Notes: a model not told the origin generated them from the sequence alone. A stretch of 64,000 nt of DNA from Deltaproteobacteria bacterium (GCA_030595125.1 JAUVDV010000020.1:1-64000), one strand, 5' to 3'; numbered from the stretch's first letter, positions 8,068 to 18,091 are shown. Program-made: numbers and translations.

Positions 8068-9435
8068 TCAAAAGAACCCGAGCTTGACGCTCATCATCTT
8101 TTCTATCTTGGGAATGGCTCGCTTGGTGGCGAAGACGAACACGTTGTCGCCCGGCATTATCACGTCATCGCCGTCGGGGATGATTGTCTCTCCATCCCTC
8201 ATGAGCGCGCCCACGATTGCGCCTTCGGGGAACCGTACATCCTTGAGGGGTTTTCCGACTGCTTCGGACGTGTCGAGGGCTTCGAACTCTATGGCTTCGG
8301 CTTGCCCGGCGTCACCGTAAGGGATGACGGCCTTTACCTTGCCCTTGCGGGCGTGGTGAAGCATGGTGCCGATGGCCAGGGCGCGCGGAGAGACGACGGC
8401 ATCGATGCCGGCGTTTTCAATAATCGGGATATACGCGAGCTTGTTTGTGAGGGCGATTACCCGATGAGCGCCGAGCCTCTTTGCGTTCAGCGCCGCCATG
8501 ACGTTTGTTTCTTCTTCCGGAAGCGCCGCGATGAAGACGTCGCAATCTCGAATGTTTTCCTCGAGAAGGAGGCTCTCGTCCGTGGGGCTGCCCTGGAGCA
8601 CCAGCACATTGTCGAACCCCTCCGCCAGCTCGAGCGCCCTGTGATGATCTGACTCTATGAGCTTGACGTTCCTGCGCCCCGCTGCCTCAAGACGTTTCGC
8701 AAGGAGGGCTCCGATACCGGTACCGCCGGCGATGGTAATCCTCTTGGCGGGTCGCCAGGCCATCTCGAAGAGCTTTGCCGTCTCTTCCAGATCTGCCGGG
8801 TGGACCACGACATAGAGCGTATCGCCGCTCCTCAAATCGTCGGTTCCGCGTGGAACCGTAGTCTCACCCGCTCTCACGCGAGTGGTTGCCAGGATCCTGA
8901 GATCCGGCGCCTTTGCACGGAGCTGCACGAAGGTCAGTCCATCGAGCGGAGATCCGTTGGGCAGGCGTATACCCACCAGCCGGAGATCTTTTCCGCACAG
9001 GGCGACGTCGGAGGCGATGGGAACATCGAGGATGTCGGTGATACGATCGGCTGCAACGAGTTCAGGGTTGATGGGATGGTCCACCTGGAAACCGCCTTTT
9101 CCGAGAACCGTGCAGTCCTCGAGAAAGGATTTCTCACGAATGCGGGCAACCTTTATGGCGAGGGGCGCCTTCATCCCCGCGATGGCACTGGCCACCATAT
9201 TGACCTCGTCGGAATCGGTAACAGCCACAACAATATCTGCGGACTCCACACCCGCATCGCCGAGGACACATGGAGTGGAACCCGACCCGCAGACGGTCTG
9301 TATGTCGTACCTGTCCCGCAACGCCTTGAGCTTTTCCTCGCGCAGGTCGATTACCACCACGTCTGCGTGCTCTGTGGCCATTGCGCCTGTAATGGCCGAC
9401 CCCACCTGGCCGGCGCCGATGACGATGATACGCAT
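8068..9435 (-). CDS. trkA: Trk potassium uptake regulatory protein TrkA
   Basis: A 455-residue cytoplasmic protein with two RCK_N (NAD-binding) and two RCK_C modules, as in full-length TrkA. The first nucleotide fold starts at residue 1 (VIGAGQVGSAITGAM), and a second half begins near residue 232 (ITIAGGTGIGALLAK). TrkA gates Trk/Ktr potassium channels in response to NAD(H). No TrkH/TrkG membrane subunit is in the window. It sits 12 bases downstream of the CheY-like gene on the same strand, so the two may be cotranscribed. Confidence 0.93.
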   Translation of the reverse strand: MRIIVIGAGQVGSAITGAMATEHADVVVIDLREEKLKALRDRYDIQTVCGSGSTPCVLGDAGVESADIVVAVTDSDEVNMVASAIAGMKAPLAIKVARIREKSFLEDCTVLGKGGFQVDHPINPELVAADRITDILDVPIASDVALCGKDLRLVGIRLPNGSPLDGLTFVQLRAKAPDLRILATTRVRAGETTVPRGTDDLRSGDTLYVVVHPADLEETAKLFEMAWRPAKRITIAGGTGIGALLAKRLEAAGRRNVKLIESDHHRALELAEGFDNVLVLQGSPTDESLLLEENIRDCDVFIAALPEEETNVMAALNAKRLGAHRVIALTNKLAYIPIIENAGIDAVVSPRALAIGTMLHHARKGKVKAVIPYGDAGQAEAIEFEALDTSEAVGKPLKDVRFPEGAIVGALMRDGETIIPDGDDVIMPGDNVFVFATKRAIPKIEKMMSVKLGFF

Positions 9436-9447
9436 TGCTATGCCCTG

Positions 9448-9822
9448 CTACATCTTGAGGAGTTCTTTGACCTTGGAGATTACCTGGGGAGCCTGGATTG
9501 GTTTTGTGATGTAAGAGTTGGCGCCCAGCAGAAGGGCGCGCTGACGATCTTCCTCCGCGCCTTCCGTGGTTATTATCATGATGGGCACGTCCTTGTGGAT
9601 CGCGTCGGAACGAATGCGCTTGACCAACTTGAGACCATCCATGATCGGCATGTTGATATCGGTGATTACGATGTCAAAGCGTCCCTGGGCCAGCTTCTTG
9701 AGGCCGTCGACGCCGTCATCGGCTTCCACTACAGAAAGGTTTTTGATTCTCGACAGGGCGAAGGTGATGAGTTGCCTCATCATTGGTGAATCCTCCACGA
9801 CCAGACAAGTATATTCAGCCAT
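9448..9822 (-). CDS. CheY-like single-domain response regulator
   Basis: A 124-residue stand-alone receiver domain. Acidic residues near the start (VVEDSPMMR), the phospho-acceptor aspartate in VITDINMPIMDG, a Thr in IITTEGAEED and the Lys in YITKPIQAP make a complete active site. No output domain, so it should act by protein contact. A GGAGGA site precedes the start. It lies between a GAF protein and trkA on the same strand; its cognate kinase is not in the window. Confidence 0.92.
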   Translation of the reverse strand: MAEYTCLVVEDSPMMRQLITFALSRIKNLSVVEADDGVDGLKKLAQGRFDIVITDINMPIMDGLKLVKRIRSDAIHKDVPIMIITTEGAEEDRQRALLLGANSYITKPIQAPQVISKVKELLKM

Positions 9823-9843
9823 CCTTGGGGTCCTCCGTGGCTC

Positions 9844-10686
9844 CTAAAGGCGTTTGTATTCGTTCAAGCTGGCGGCAATGCCGCCGGTCTTGGAAAAAAG
9901 CCCGGCGCCGACAATAGCCGATGCCGAGTGTAACGCCAGAAGTTTGAACAGTTCATAATCTATCTCAACAAATTTTTCTTTTTGCTCCAGGAGCTCAAAT
10001 ATCACTATCACGCCCACGGTCTCGTTTCCGAGGACCATGGGAATGCACGCGAGGGGTTCGTCGCCCCCCCGACTGATGGATGGGTCTCCCACATGGCTGA
10101 CCTGTGTGGCCGCCGACTCTCCGATGATGCCCTGGTTCCAGGGAACGGTGGTTCCCTTGACACTGTCGCAATGAAACGCGTGAACCGGGATCAGCAGATC
10201 CGTACCGTCGGCGGGTTGCCGCAGGAAAATGGCGAAGCTGGCCGCGCCCACGAATTGCATGAGCATCTGATCGAGGACGCTCAATACCCCTTCGGGTTGA
10301 AGTGTGCCGTGGAGTTGAAAAGATGCCACGTAGAGATTGGCCATGCCGTCGAGTTCGGCCTCGACCACCGCGTACCGGTCGATGTAGTTGCGGTTTTCGT
10401 TGTCGGCGTCTTTCATGCGTGTTCGCAGCTTGTGTTTATCTTCTTCGAGTTTTTCAATTGTGGTCAGCAAATCCCTGATCGCGTCGTCGGAAGCCAGGTG
10501 AGTCTGCAGGTTGGCGTTCTCATCTGAGAGGTTGGACACTCTTTTGCGCAGGGAGTCGATTTCGCCGAGGAGCTCCGTCGTGAAATGTGCGCCTCTCTTG
10601 AAGAAGTTGTCGAGAAACTCTTCGCGCTTGGCGGTCAGGTTCAGCGGGTCTTCGGATTTGCCCTCTCGTTTGTTGTCTTCCGCCAT
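9844..10686 (-). CDS. Coiled-coil GAF-domain protein
   Basis: A 280-residue soluble protein. Residues ~35-105 are a heptad-rich coiled coil (ELLGEIDSLRKRVSNLSDENANLQ region), followed by a GAF-like domain from ~115 to 260. No kinase, cyclase or DNA-binding output is attached, so it is probably a sensor or scaffold working through partners, possibly the adjacent CheY-like protein 21 bases downstream. AAGGA lies in front of ATG 10686. Confidence 0.75.
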   Translation of the reverse strand: MAEDNKREGKSEDPLNLTAKREEFLDNFFKRGAHFTTELLGEIDSLRKRVSNLSDENANLQTHLASDDAIRDLLTTIEKLEEDKHKLRTRMKDADNENRNYIDRYAVVEAELDGMANLYVASFQLHGTLQPEGVLSVLDQMLMQFVGAASFAIFLRQPADGTDLLIPVHAFHCDSVKGTTVPWNQGIIGESAATQVSHVGDPSISRGGDEPLACIPMVLGNETVGVIVIFELLEQKEKFVEIDYELFKLLALHSASAIVGAGLFSKTGGIAASLNEYKRL

Positions 10687-10747
10687 ATGGATTCCTTTTT
10701 AAAACGTACCTTGAACCTGTAAACCTATCATGTAATCCGAGGGCGGA

Positions 10748-12142
10748 TCAATCGCGACCAGACCTGGATGTATCATCTCTTCGCAGGCCGAGGGTCTTGA
10801 TCTTTTTGTGTAGATTGGTTCGTTCGATGCCGAGAACCTGCGCCGTTCTGGAGATATTCCACTCGTTCTCCTCGAGGGTATCGAGCACGAACCTGCGCTC
10901 CGTCGCGTCCCTGAAATCCCTCAGGGTCGGTCGGGGTCCCTGAAATTTGGGCGCCACGGGCGCCGGCCGGACCCCGGCGATGCTTTCGGGTAGATCCGCC
11001 AGCCCGATTGTCTCGCCGCTCATTATGACGAGCCGCTCGGCGATATTCTTGAGCTCGCGCACATTGCCGGGCCAGGAATACGAGGTGAGCCGGCCAAGAG
11101 CGTCGTCGCTCACGATTTTTTTTGTGTATCCGTTTTCCTTGCAGAAATCCGCGATGAACGATTTGAGCAAGAGGGGCACGTCGGAGAGCCGATCACGCAA
11201 CGGCGGAGTGTGGATCGGGACCACATTGAGTCTGAAGAAAAGATCTTCGCGGAAGGCGCCCTCGCCGATTGCGGCCTCGAGGTCGCGGTTGGTTGCAGCG
11301 AGAACGCGAACGTCCACTGTGCTGGTTCGCTGGCCGCCCACCCTGGTGACCTCGCCGGATTGCAGGAAGCGCAGCACCTTGGCCTGTGCCGAGAGGCTCA
11401 TGTCCCCGATCTCATCGAGGAAGAGAGTTCCATCGTTCGCAAGTTCGAACTGGCCCGGTTTGCGACCGTGCGCTCCCGTGAAGGCGCCCTTCTCGTATCC
11501 GAAGAGCTCGCTCTCGATGAGCTCATTGGGTATCGCGGCGCAGTTGACCTTGATGAAAGTGTTGTTTTTTCTCGGGGACATGGCGTGCAACGCACGTGCG
11601 ATCAGTTCCTTTCCGGTACCTGATTCGCCGGTGATGAGCACGCGGCTCTTTGTGGGCGCCACCTTTGCGAGCTGTTTGATGATGTTCTTCATCGCGGACG
11701 ATTCTCCGAGCATTTCGTGACGCTCGTCGACCGCAGCGCGAAGCTCTTTTACTTCGTTGGCCAGCCGGGTCTGCTTGAGGCAGTTGGCGACTCTGATGAG
11801 GATCCCGTTTCTGTCCAGGGGCTTTTCGAAGAAGTCGGTCGCTCCGTGCTTCACGGTGTCCACGGCTTCGGCAAGCGATGCGTGGCCGGAGATCATGATG
11901 ACCGGGATCTCCCGGTAATCGGTGTTGCCCTTACGGATCTTTTGGAGCGCCTCGACGCCGTTCATCCCCGGGAGCTTGATGTCCAGGATCACGAGATCCG
12001 ATGGCTCCGAATCAAGGTGCTTGAGCCCTTCCTCCGCCGTGGCGAAGGCGTTGACCTCATACCCCTCGCCCTCAAGAACGAGGCCAAGAGTTCGTCTGAT
12101 ATTTTTTTCATCGTCGATGATCACGATGCTTGGAGGTAGCAT
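10748..12142 (-). CDS. Sigma-54-dependent response regulator (NtrC family)
   Basis: A 464-residue transcription activator. An N-terminal receiver (phospho-Asp in VILDIKLPGMNG) leads to an AAA+ domain with Walker A GESGTGKE, the sigma-54 contact loop GAFTGA and Walker B LFLDEIGD, then a Fis-type helix-turn-helix (WNISRTAQVLGIERTNLHKKI). It should activate sigma-54 promoters when phosphorylated. Its histidine kinase is not adjacent; the upstream neighbour on the same strand is aspartate kinase, 12 bases away. GAGGAGG precedes the start. The regulon is unknown. Confidence 0.93.
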   Translation of the reverse strand: MLPPSIVIIDDEKNIRRTLGLVLEGEGYEVNAFATAEEGLKHLDSEPSDLVILDIKLPGMNGVEALQKIRKGNTDYREIPVIMISGHASLAEAVDTVKHGATDFFEKPLDRNGILIRVANCLKQTRLANEVKELRAAVDERHEMLGESSAMKNIIKQLAKVAPTKSRVLITGESGTGKELIARALHAMSPRKNNTFIKVNCAAIPNELIESELFGYEKGAFTGAHGRKPGQFELANDGTLFLDEIGDMSLSAQAKVLRFLQSGEVTRVGGQRTSTVDVRVLAATNRDLEAAIGEGAFREDLFFRLNVVPIHTPPLRDRLSDVPLLLKSFIADFCKENGYTKKIVSDDALGRLTSYSWPGNVRELKNIAERLVIMSGETIGLADLPESIAGVRPAPVAPKFQGPRPTLRDFRDATERRFVLDTLEENEWNISRTAQVLGIERTNLHKKIKTLGLRRDDTSRSGRD

Positions 12143-12154
12143 CAGGTTTCCTCC

Positions 12155-13366
12155 TCATTCTTCAATAAATGCCTTGTGAAAAGCAGTGACTGCGCTGTCC
12201 AGGAGTTGTTCGCTCGTGATGAAGGATATGCGAAAGCCCGACGTGGACAGGGCGTGAACCGGTGCGCCCAGATCGTGGAGGATGCGGGTAGCCTTCATCA
12301 CATTTGCAGTGTCCCTGTTGATGCCGACACCAATGAGGGACAGGGCGCCCAGATCGTCGTCTATCTCCAGATTGTCGCCCCCTGCCTCGATCAGGCGCGC
12401 CCGCGTTTTGGGCCAGTCGGACAGGGAAGAGGTGGAGACGACGAAAGACCCGCGCGCCCACGATTCTGGCCCGTTCGGGCACTGGAACCGGAGTTCCTTG
12501 ATGTTGGTCAGTCCGGATTCGGCCGCATCGATGATATCCCAAAAATCTTCGGTCACAGCCTTCCCGAGAAAGGTCACGAGGGACACCTTGCGCTCGGAGA
12601 CTACCGCCCGCACACCGTGGTGCTCTGCCGGGATGTCCTTGCGCACCACCGTTTCTTCCCGTCCCCGGGTGAAAGAGGACCTGGCGTAGATGGCTATTCC
12701 CGCCCTCTTGGCAAACTCCACGGCGTCGGCCTTGAGCACTTTGGCGCCGGCGACGGCCATCTCCTGCATCTCCTCGTAGGAGACCTCGGCGAGATGCCGG
12801 GCGTTCTTTACCAGGTTGGGATCGGAGGAATAAACGCCGTCCACGTCCGAGTATATCTCGCAGCGCTCGGCGCCGAGCGCTGCCGCCAGGGCGACTGCGG
12901 TAGTGTCGGATCCGCCGCGACCCAGGGTGGTTATTTCCCGTTTGTAGCTGACCCCCTGGAAGCCGGCGACAATGACCACTTTTCCGGCGGCAAGCTCGTC
13001 CTCCACCCGCACGGGTCGGACCTCGATGATCCTGGCGTCCGAGTGGCGGTCGTTGGTGAGAATCCCGCACTGGGAACCGGTCAGGGAAATTGCCTTGTAT
13101 CCCAGATCGGTGATGGCGATGGAGAGCAGGGACGAGGTGATTCTCTCTCCCGCTGTCAGGAGCATGTCCATCTCGCGCCTCGGTGGGTTCGGCGCAACCT
13201 CCACGGCCATGGCCAGGAGGTCGTTGGTGGTCTTTCCCATGGCGGAGACAACGACGACGATGTCGTCGCCCGCTTCCTTGCAAGCGCAAACCTGTTTTGC
13301 AACCTTGCGGATCATGTCGATATTCGCAACCGAAGAGCCGCCGTATTTTTGGACAATGACCGGCAT
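12155..13366 (-). CDS. lysC: Aspartate kinase
   Basis: A 403-residue aspartokinase, which phosphorylates aspartate in the first step of Lys/Thr/Met biosynthesis. It begins [15 protein letters not shown], the family's N-terminal signature. The kinase core includes [20 protein letters not shown] and two C-terminal ACT domains follow (from ~265), so feedback control is expected. It is a monofunctional enzyme without a homoserine dehydrogenase domain. ATG 13366 places the KYGGSS motif correctly; upstream in-frame starts to 13480 add unrelated residues. Confidence 0.92.
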   Translation of the reverse strand: MPVIVQKYGGSSVANIDMIRKVAKQVCACKEAGDDIVVVVSAMGKTTNDLLAMAVEVAPNPPRREMDMLLTAGERITSSLLSIAITDLGYKAISLTGSQCGILTNDRHSDARIIEVRPVRVEDELAAGKVVIVAGFQGVSYKREITTLGRGGSDTTAVALAAALGAERCEIYSDVDGVYSSDPNLVKNARHLAEVSYEEMQEMAVAGAKVLKADAVEFAKRAGIAIYARSSFTRGREETVVRKDIPAEHHGVRAVVSERKVSLVTFLGKAVTEDFWDIIDAAESGLTNIKELRFQCPNGPESWARGSFVVSTSSLSDWPKTRARLIEAGGDNLEIDDDLGALSLIGVGINRDTANVMKATRILHDLGAPVHALSTSGFRISFITSEQLLDSAVTAFHKAFIEE

Positions 13367-13445
13367 AACGATCCGGAAAGCTACCACACCCTTTTTAAAA
13401 TGTCGCGGAGTCCGGATACATGCTATTTGATCGGTCATGGAACTC

Positions 13446-14240
13446 ATGAAAAGACGTGACTTCCTGACCATCACCTCCACGGCCGGCGCGGCGGTGCTGG
13501 CGGGTTGCGCGATGAGGTGCCCTCCGGTTCAGACGGGGACAGGCGCTGCGGCGCCGACGGATCCCCCGGACTCGGACGCGCTCGCGGAGTGGAAGTGGCC
13601 GGACGAGGAGCGTTCCCTGCTGGAGGTGCAAGGGCCGGACTTCGAGGTGGTGGTGCGAGGATGCTCCGATACGGACGTGCTCAGGCTCAGGGCGCGTACT
13701 GTGCCGGCCCGGCTCGATCTCACCGACGTGGCGGCGCGAATGGCCCGGACCATGGTCGATGCGAGCGGGGTGGGAATTGCGGGGCCGCAGGTCGGGCTTT
13801 CCCTCCGAGTGGCCACGTTGATGCTCGATTACAAGACCGACAAGCCGCACACTATTTTTGTGAGAAACCCGGTCATCATCGAGCGTTCGGACGAGACCGT
13901 CGACGGCTACGAGGGGTGCCTCAGCATTCCCGGTGTGGGCGGCAAGGTGCGGCGCAACAGCTGGATCAAGGTGACGTACGAAAACGAGGAGGGCGAGAAA
14001 ATCACAACCGAGGCGCACAAGCACAACGCGGTGCTGTGGCAACACGAGATCGATCACCTCGACGGAGTCCTTTACGTGGACAGGTTGCTAGGGGAGTTGA
14101 TGTCCATGGAGGAGGTCAGAATCAAGCGCAAGGAGCTGGACGAACTTCCTCCGGAGGGCTCCCACATCATCCCCGGTTCCGAGCGATTGTCCATCCGTGG
14201 GCGTCTCAATAGTATATGGCCAGGCATCCATCGCAGCTGA
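13446..14240 (+). CDS. Peptide deformylase with Tat-lipoprotein signal
   Basis: A 264-residue peptide deformylase. All three family motifs are present: GVGIAGPQ (GxGxAAxQ, second Ala changed to Gly), EGCLSIPG with the metal-binding cysteine, and QHEIDHLDG (HExxH). It begins [21 protein letters not shown]: a twin-arginine motif, hydrophobic core and LAGC lipobox. Ordinary deformylases are cytosolic and act on nascent chains, so export as a lipoprotein is surprising. A Pro/Asp-rich linker and ~50 extra residues precede the catalytic core. ATG 13437 is an alternative start that leaves the signal intact. Its end overlaps the barrel-protein gene by 25 bases. Confidence 0.85.
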   Translation: MKRRDFLTITSTAGAAVLAGCAMRCPPVQTGTGAAAPTDPPDSDALAEWKWPDEERSLLEVQGPDFEVVVRGCSDTDVLRLRARTVPARLDLTDVAARMARTMVDASGVGIAGPQVGLSLRVATLMLDYKTDKPHTIFVRNPVIIERSDETVDGYEGCLSIPGVGGKVRRNSWIKVTYENEEGEKITTEAHKHNAVLWQHEIDHLDGVLYVDRLLGELMSMEEVRIKRKELDELPPEGSHIIPGSERLSIRGRLNSIWPGIHRS

Positions 14241-14848
14241 TCCTGGTCGGCCTCGTGATGCTCATCCCCTCCGTGAGCATCGCCGCCGAAGCTTCGCGCC
14301 ACCTCTTCCTCACAGTCGCGCCCATCAACCTGGGGAGATTCACCTTTTTCGATGACGGGGATCAGGCGTACGAACCGAACCTGCGTACGGCTATCGGGCT
14401 GACCGTCGGTTTTGAAAAGAGGATTCCGCAACACCTCACCATCGGCGCCAGGTTTCAGTATCTCCACACAATGGCTCCTTACGATGTGGGTTACTCCGAG
14501 TATGTTGAAGAGGGAATGCGAGGGTACGCTGACCTTCTACGGCCATCGTTCACCGTGGGCGGTCGCTGGTCCTCGCGGGAAGAAAATCTGGATTTTACGG
14601 TCACCGCGTTGCTGGGCCCCACGTTCGCCCTGTTCGAGGATACGGGCATGGCCGGCGCTCATGTGGCCGCGAGTGGCGGCGCAATCTTCTGGTTGAATCG
14701 GATGGTGGGTCTCCGTGTTGGGGTCGCGCTGGTTTTTGATTACCTGCGCGCCTACAAGGCCACCGGGTGGGCGTCGAGCAACTTTGAGGACGCTCGGGCA
14801 ACCACACTGTTCTTCCTCGCCGACGTGGGCGTGGAAGTTCGGTTCTGA
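14216..14848 (+). CDS. Outer-membrane beta-barrel-like protein
   Basis: A 210-residue protein with a Sec signal peptide (hydrophobic stretch ending SVSIAAEA) followed by alternating amphipathic strands rich in aromatic residues and ending in EVRF, with the terminal aromatic typical of outer-membrane barrels. It starts inside the deformylase gene in another frame, suggesting coupled expression of two envelope proteins. No specific family recognised; the size would suit an 8-stranded barrel. Confidence 0.65.
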   Translation: MARHPSQLILVGLVMLIPSVSIAAEASRHLFLTVAPINLGRFTFFDDGDQAYEPNLRTAIGLTVGFEKRIPQHLTIGARFQYLHTMAPYDVGYSEYVEEGMRGYADLLRPSFTVGGRWSSREENLDFTVTALLGPTFALFEDTGMAGAHVAASGGAIFWLNRMVGLRVGVALVFDYLRAYKATGWASSNFEDARATTLFFLADVGVEVRF

Positions 14849-14927
14849 CCCGGAACAACGGAGACCTTGACAATGCGTGGCGGTCACTTGATGATTCCCT
14901 CAATTATAAGTAGATCAAGGTAGCAAA

Positions 14928-17390
14928 TTGGCGAAACAACACCTTCTTATAGTCGACTCCGATCCAAAGAGCCTCAGGGTTCTGGAGGTAAGCCTCAAGA
15001 AGGCCGGCTTCAGCGTCACAAAAGCCGTAAACGGCGCGGACGCCATAGAAAAGATACATATCTCCATTCCGGATCTTGTCATCTCCGATACCAACATGCC
15101 GGAAATGGACGGCTTCGATCTCAATACCAAGATCAGGGAGAATCCCGAGTGGTCGGACATTCCCTTGATTTTCCTCACAGCGCAGAAGTCCATCGAAGAC
15201 AAGATCCGTGGGCTCGAGCAGGGGGTCGAGGACTACCTTACCAAGCCGATCTTCATCAGAGAAATCCTGGCTCGCGTGGGGTTGGTGCTCCAGAGGAGAC
15301 AGCGGGAGCGGTTGGAGAATCGCGGGTCCAAGACCAAGTTCTCTGGAGACCTAGAAGATATGGGGATCATCGACCTGATCCAGACCATTGATATCAGCAG
15401 GAAGTCCGGGGTCATCCACCTGGTGCGAGAGGACGACAAGGGCGAGATCTTTTTTCGGGACGGCAAGGTCATTGACGCGGAGACGAACAATCGCAAGGCG
15501 GAAGACGCGGTCTACCGGATGCTTGTCTGGTCACGCGGAACCTTCGAGATCGAGTTTGTCAATGTAGACCGCAAGGACAACATCACACTGTCCACTCAGG
15601 GTCTCCTGATGGAGGGGATGCGACGCCTCGACGAATGGGGCCGCCTGCTCGAGCAGTTGCCGCCGCTCGTTTCGGTTTTTGACGTGGACGATGAAATGCT
15701 GGCCGATCGGTTGAGTGAGATCCCTGACGAGATCAATACCTTGCTCAAGCACTTCGATGGAAAACGCTCCCTGATGAGCGTCGTGGACTGTTGCTCTCTG
15801 GGTGATCTCGAAGCGCTGACTGTGATCTCCAAACTCTATTTTGAGGGTCTGATTTGCGAGGGCGGGCCCGATCCACTCGATGACGACCTGAAAGACACAA
15901 TGGTCTTTCCGAGTTTCGAAGAAACGGAAGACGAAGATTACGATGACGAGAATCTTCCGGGCGAAGAGGAGAGCGGCCTCAAGGAACTCCCCCTTCCCCC
16001 GGCAGGCGGCGACAGAGCCCCCTCACCGGTAGTCGAGGAGATCGTGGAAGAGGCGGCCTCGCCCACCTTGAAGCTCCCGAGGATCGAAGCGGTTTCCAAG
16101 CCCGACAAATCCTCGATGGGCGCGCGGGGTGCGGGTTTCATCGCCGCGATTTCCCAGGTACCCCCCGATCCCGCGGAGCCTGTACAGGCGCCTATCGTAT
16201 CCGCTCCACAGACTCCGGCAAAAATTGCCAGGGTAATGCTCACGCAAAAAGCCGTGCCGGTCAGTCCTTCGGACAGGCCCACCAAGACACCTCGTCCGAT
16301 CGAAAAACAGCCTGTAGAAATGCAGTACGAGGAGGCGCAGGCGGATGAGCGCGCCAGGATCAAGGAAGCGCTCGATGCGGCAGCACCGCCGCCATCTCCA
16401 GATCAAATAGATGCTCCACCCGGTAACGGAGAGGAGCAGTACTATCACGGTGAGACCTATGCCAGGGAGTTCCAGGACGGCGTTGCTCCTTCGCCTTTGC
16501 CCGAGCCGACACCCGAACCGGCACCCGAACCGGCACCTGAACCGGCACCTGAACCGGAACCTTCACCTTTGCCCGAACCGAAGCCTTCGCCTTTGCCCGA
16601 GCCGGAACACGAACCGACACCCGAACCGGAGTCCGAGGAGGAAGAACGCGACGATTCGGACGAATACGAAGAGGGTGACGGCGACTCATGGGTGCCCGCG
16701 CAGAGATCCGCATCCGGTCCCAGGCGGTTTATCATCGCTTTTTTCGTGATAGCGGCCCTCGCGGGCGGCGCCTACGGAATCATGAAATTGGGGATAATCG
16801 GTGGCGTAAAAGACTTTGACGATGCGCCCATTCTTCAACCCGACCTTGTCAAGAAGAAGGCCGGCGCGGGATCTTCGGCCGAGACCCAGCCTCTGGTTGC
16901 AACAGCGCCTGAGGCCATCGAGCCCGTCGCCGAGCCGGTAGAGGAGCCCATTGCCGAGCCGGTGGAGGAGCCCGTTGCCGAGCCGGTGGAGGAACCCGTC
17001 GCCGAGCCGGTGGAGGAACCCGTCACCGAGCCGGCAGCAGCAGTGGATCCCGGCGCTTACGAGGATCTCCTGGCACAGGCAAAGAGGAAACCCCGCAAGA
17101 AGAAAGTGGAGTTGCTCAAGCAGGCCATCGTGGCCAACCCTCAAGGCGACGTGGCGCTCGCCGAGCTGGCCGTCATCTTCATGGAAGGCAAGAAGACCAG
17201 GGCAGAAGCCCTCGACTATGGTCAGCGGGCGGTCGCAGCCAACCCGGATAACGCTCAGGCCTGGCTGGCCATCGGGTATATCTATCAGCTCGAGAACAAT
17301 CGGGCTCAATCCAAAGATGCATATAGAAAATGCGCCAAGTGCAGCGGTCCCAAGATGTACGTGAGAGATTGCAAGCTCATGGCGCGGTAA
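14928..17390 (+). CDS. REC-DUF4388(PATAN)-TM-TPR signalling protein
   Basis: An 820-residue protein starting at TTG 14928 behind CAAGG. Residues 1-125 are a receiver with phospho-Asp in VISDTNMPEMDG and Lys in LTKPIFIRE. A DUF4388/PATAN domain (~138-300) begins FSGDLEDMGIIDLIQ. A long acidic, proline-rich linker with Pro-Glu repeats (~525-575) leads to one membrane helix (~603-625), a second repeat of EPVEEPVA-type units (~665-705), and C-terminal TPR-like helices. The receiver should be cytoplasmic and the TPR end periplasmic, so the protein could transmit information across the membrane. Relatives occur in gliding and polarity systems of Myxococcota; a role here is inference. Confidence 0.8.
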   Translation: MAKQHLLIVDSDPKSLRVLEVSLKKAGFSVTKAVNGADAIEKIHISIPDLVISDTNMPEMDGFDLNTKIRENPEWSDIPLIFLTAQKSIEDKIRGLEQGVEDYLTKPIFIREILARVGLVLQRRQRERLENRGSKTKFSGDLEDMGIIDLIQTIDISRKSGVIHLVREDDKGEIFFRDGKVIDAETNNRKAEDAVYRMLVWSRGTFEIEFVNVDRKDNITLSTQGLLMEGMRRLDEWGRLLEQLPPLVSVFDVDDEMLADRLSEIPDEINTLLKHFDGKRSLMSVVDCCSLGDLEALTVISKLYFEGLICEGGPDPLDDDLKDTMVFPSFEETEDEDYDDENLPGEEESGLKELPLPPAGGDRAPSPVVEEIVEEAASPTLKLPRIEAVSKPDKSSMGARGAGFIAAISQVPPDPAEPVQAPIVSAPQTPAKIARVMLTQKAVPVSPSDRPTKTPRPIEKQPVEMQYEEAQADERARIKEALDAAAPPPSPDQIDAPPGNGEEQYYHGETYAREFQDGVAPSPLPEPTPEPAPEPAPEPAPEPEPSPLPEPKPSPLPEPEHEPTPEPESEEEERDDSDEYEEGDGDSWVPAQRSASGPRRFIIAFFVIAALAGGAYGIMKLGIIGGVKDFDDAPILQPDLVKKKAGAGSSAETQPLVATAPEAIEPVAEPVEEPIAEPVEEPVAEPVEEPVAEPVEEPVTEPAAAVDPGAYEDLLAQAKRKPRKKKVELLKQAIVANPQGDVALAELAVIFMEGKKTRAEALDYGQRAVAANPDNAQAWLAIGYIYQLENNRAQSKDAYRKCAKCSGPKMYVRDCKLMAR

Positions 17391-17468
17391 GCTTTCGGCG
17401 TGGAGATACCATTGTGATATGAATGGAGCAGCGATCCGCGGGGAGTGATCGCATCAGAGAGGTGCTCC

Positions 17469-18074
17469 ATGAAAAAAGCAGTCTCCTTTTTCAAGACAAC
17501 TATCATCGGCGGTCTGGTAGTAATCCTGCCGGCCACCATCATCTTCGGCGTGTTCAGCTGGTTGTACGGGAAGATCACCGCGTTGATCGGTCCGCTGACC
17601 AACTTGTTGTTGGCCAAGTCTGAGATATGGAAGTTTTTTGCCGACCTGATTGTGATCGTGACGATCATCGTCTTCTGCTTTTTGCTCGGCGTGCTGGTCA
17701 AGACCGGCGTCGGCCGGTTTGTTCAGACAAAACTTGAGGCCAAGCTGTCTCGCTTTGCGCCCGGTTACAAACTGGTCAAGGAGACGGTGCTGCAATTTCT
17801 GGGAAAGAAAAAGTCACCGTTCTCACGGGTGGCCATCGTGCAACTCTACGGCAGCGACACCCTGGCGACAGCCTTCATCACGGACGAGCACGACAACGGG
17901 ATGTTCTCCGTGTTTGTGCCAACCGGCCCCAATCCAACCTCGGGTCAGATATTCCATCTCGATGGGAAATATGTTCACGCGGTTTCGATCGGAGTGGAGG
18001 ATGCCATGAGGTCCATCATATCTTGTGGAGCGGGTTCCGGAGCAATAGTCGCCCTGCGCGACAAGTCCGGTTGA
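17469..18074 (+). CDS. DUF502 family membrane protein
   Basis: A 201-residue protein matching DUF502: two N-terminal transmembrane helices (from VSFFKTTIIGGLVVILPAT and from WKFFADLIVIVTI) joined by a short loop, then a soluble domain containing VFVPTGPNPTSGQIF. Start ATG 17469 follows GAGAGG; earlier in-frame codons from 17445 are less likely. Function of the family is unknown. It lies between a signalling protein and a Cys-rich lipoprotein on the same strand. Confidence 0.85.
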   Translation: MKKAVSFFKTTIIGGLVVILPATIIFGVFSWLYGKITALIGPLTNLLLAKSEIWKFFADLIVIVTIIVFCFLLGVLVKTGVGRFVQTKLEAKLSRFAPGYKLVKETVLQFLGKKKSPFSRVAIVQLYGSDTLATAFITDEHDNGMFSVFVPTGPNPTSGQIFHLDGKYVHAVSIGVEDAMRSIISCGAGSGAIVALRDKSG

Positions 18075-18091
18075 AATTATGGGGAGAAATC

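Noticed and set aside
12162-13289. 375-codon open frame inside the aspartate kinase gene, with a similar long one on the opposite strand
   Set aside because: Arg/Gly-rich composition typical of GC-rich shadows; aspartate kinase is intact in its own frame.
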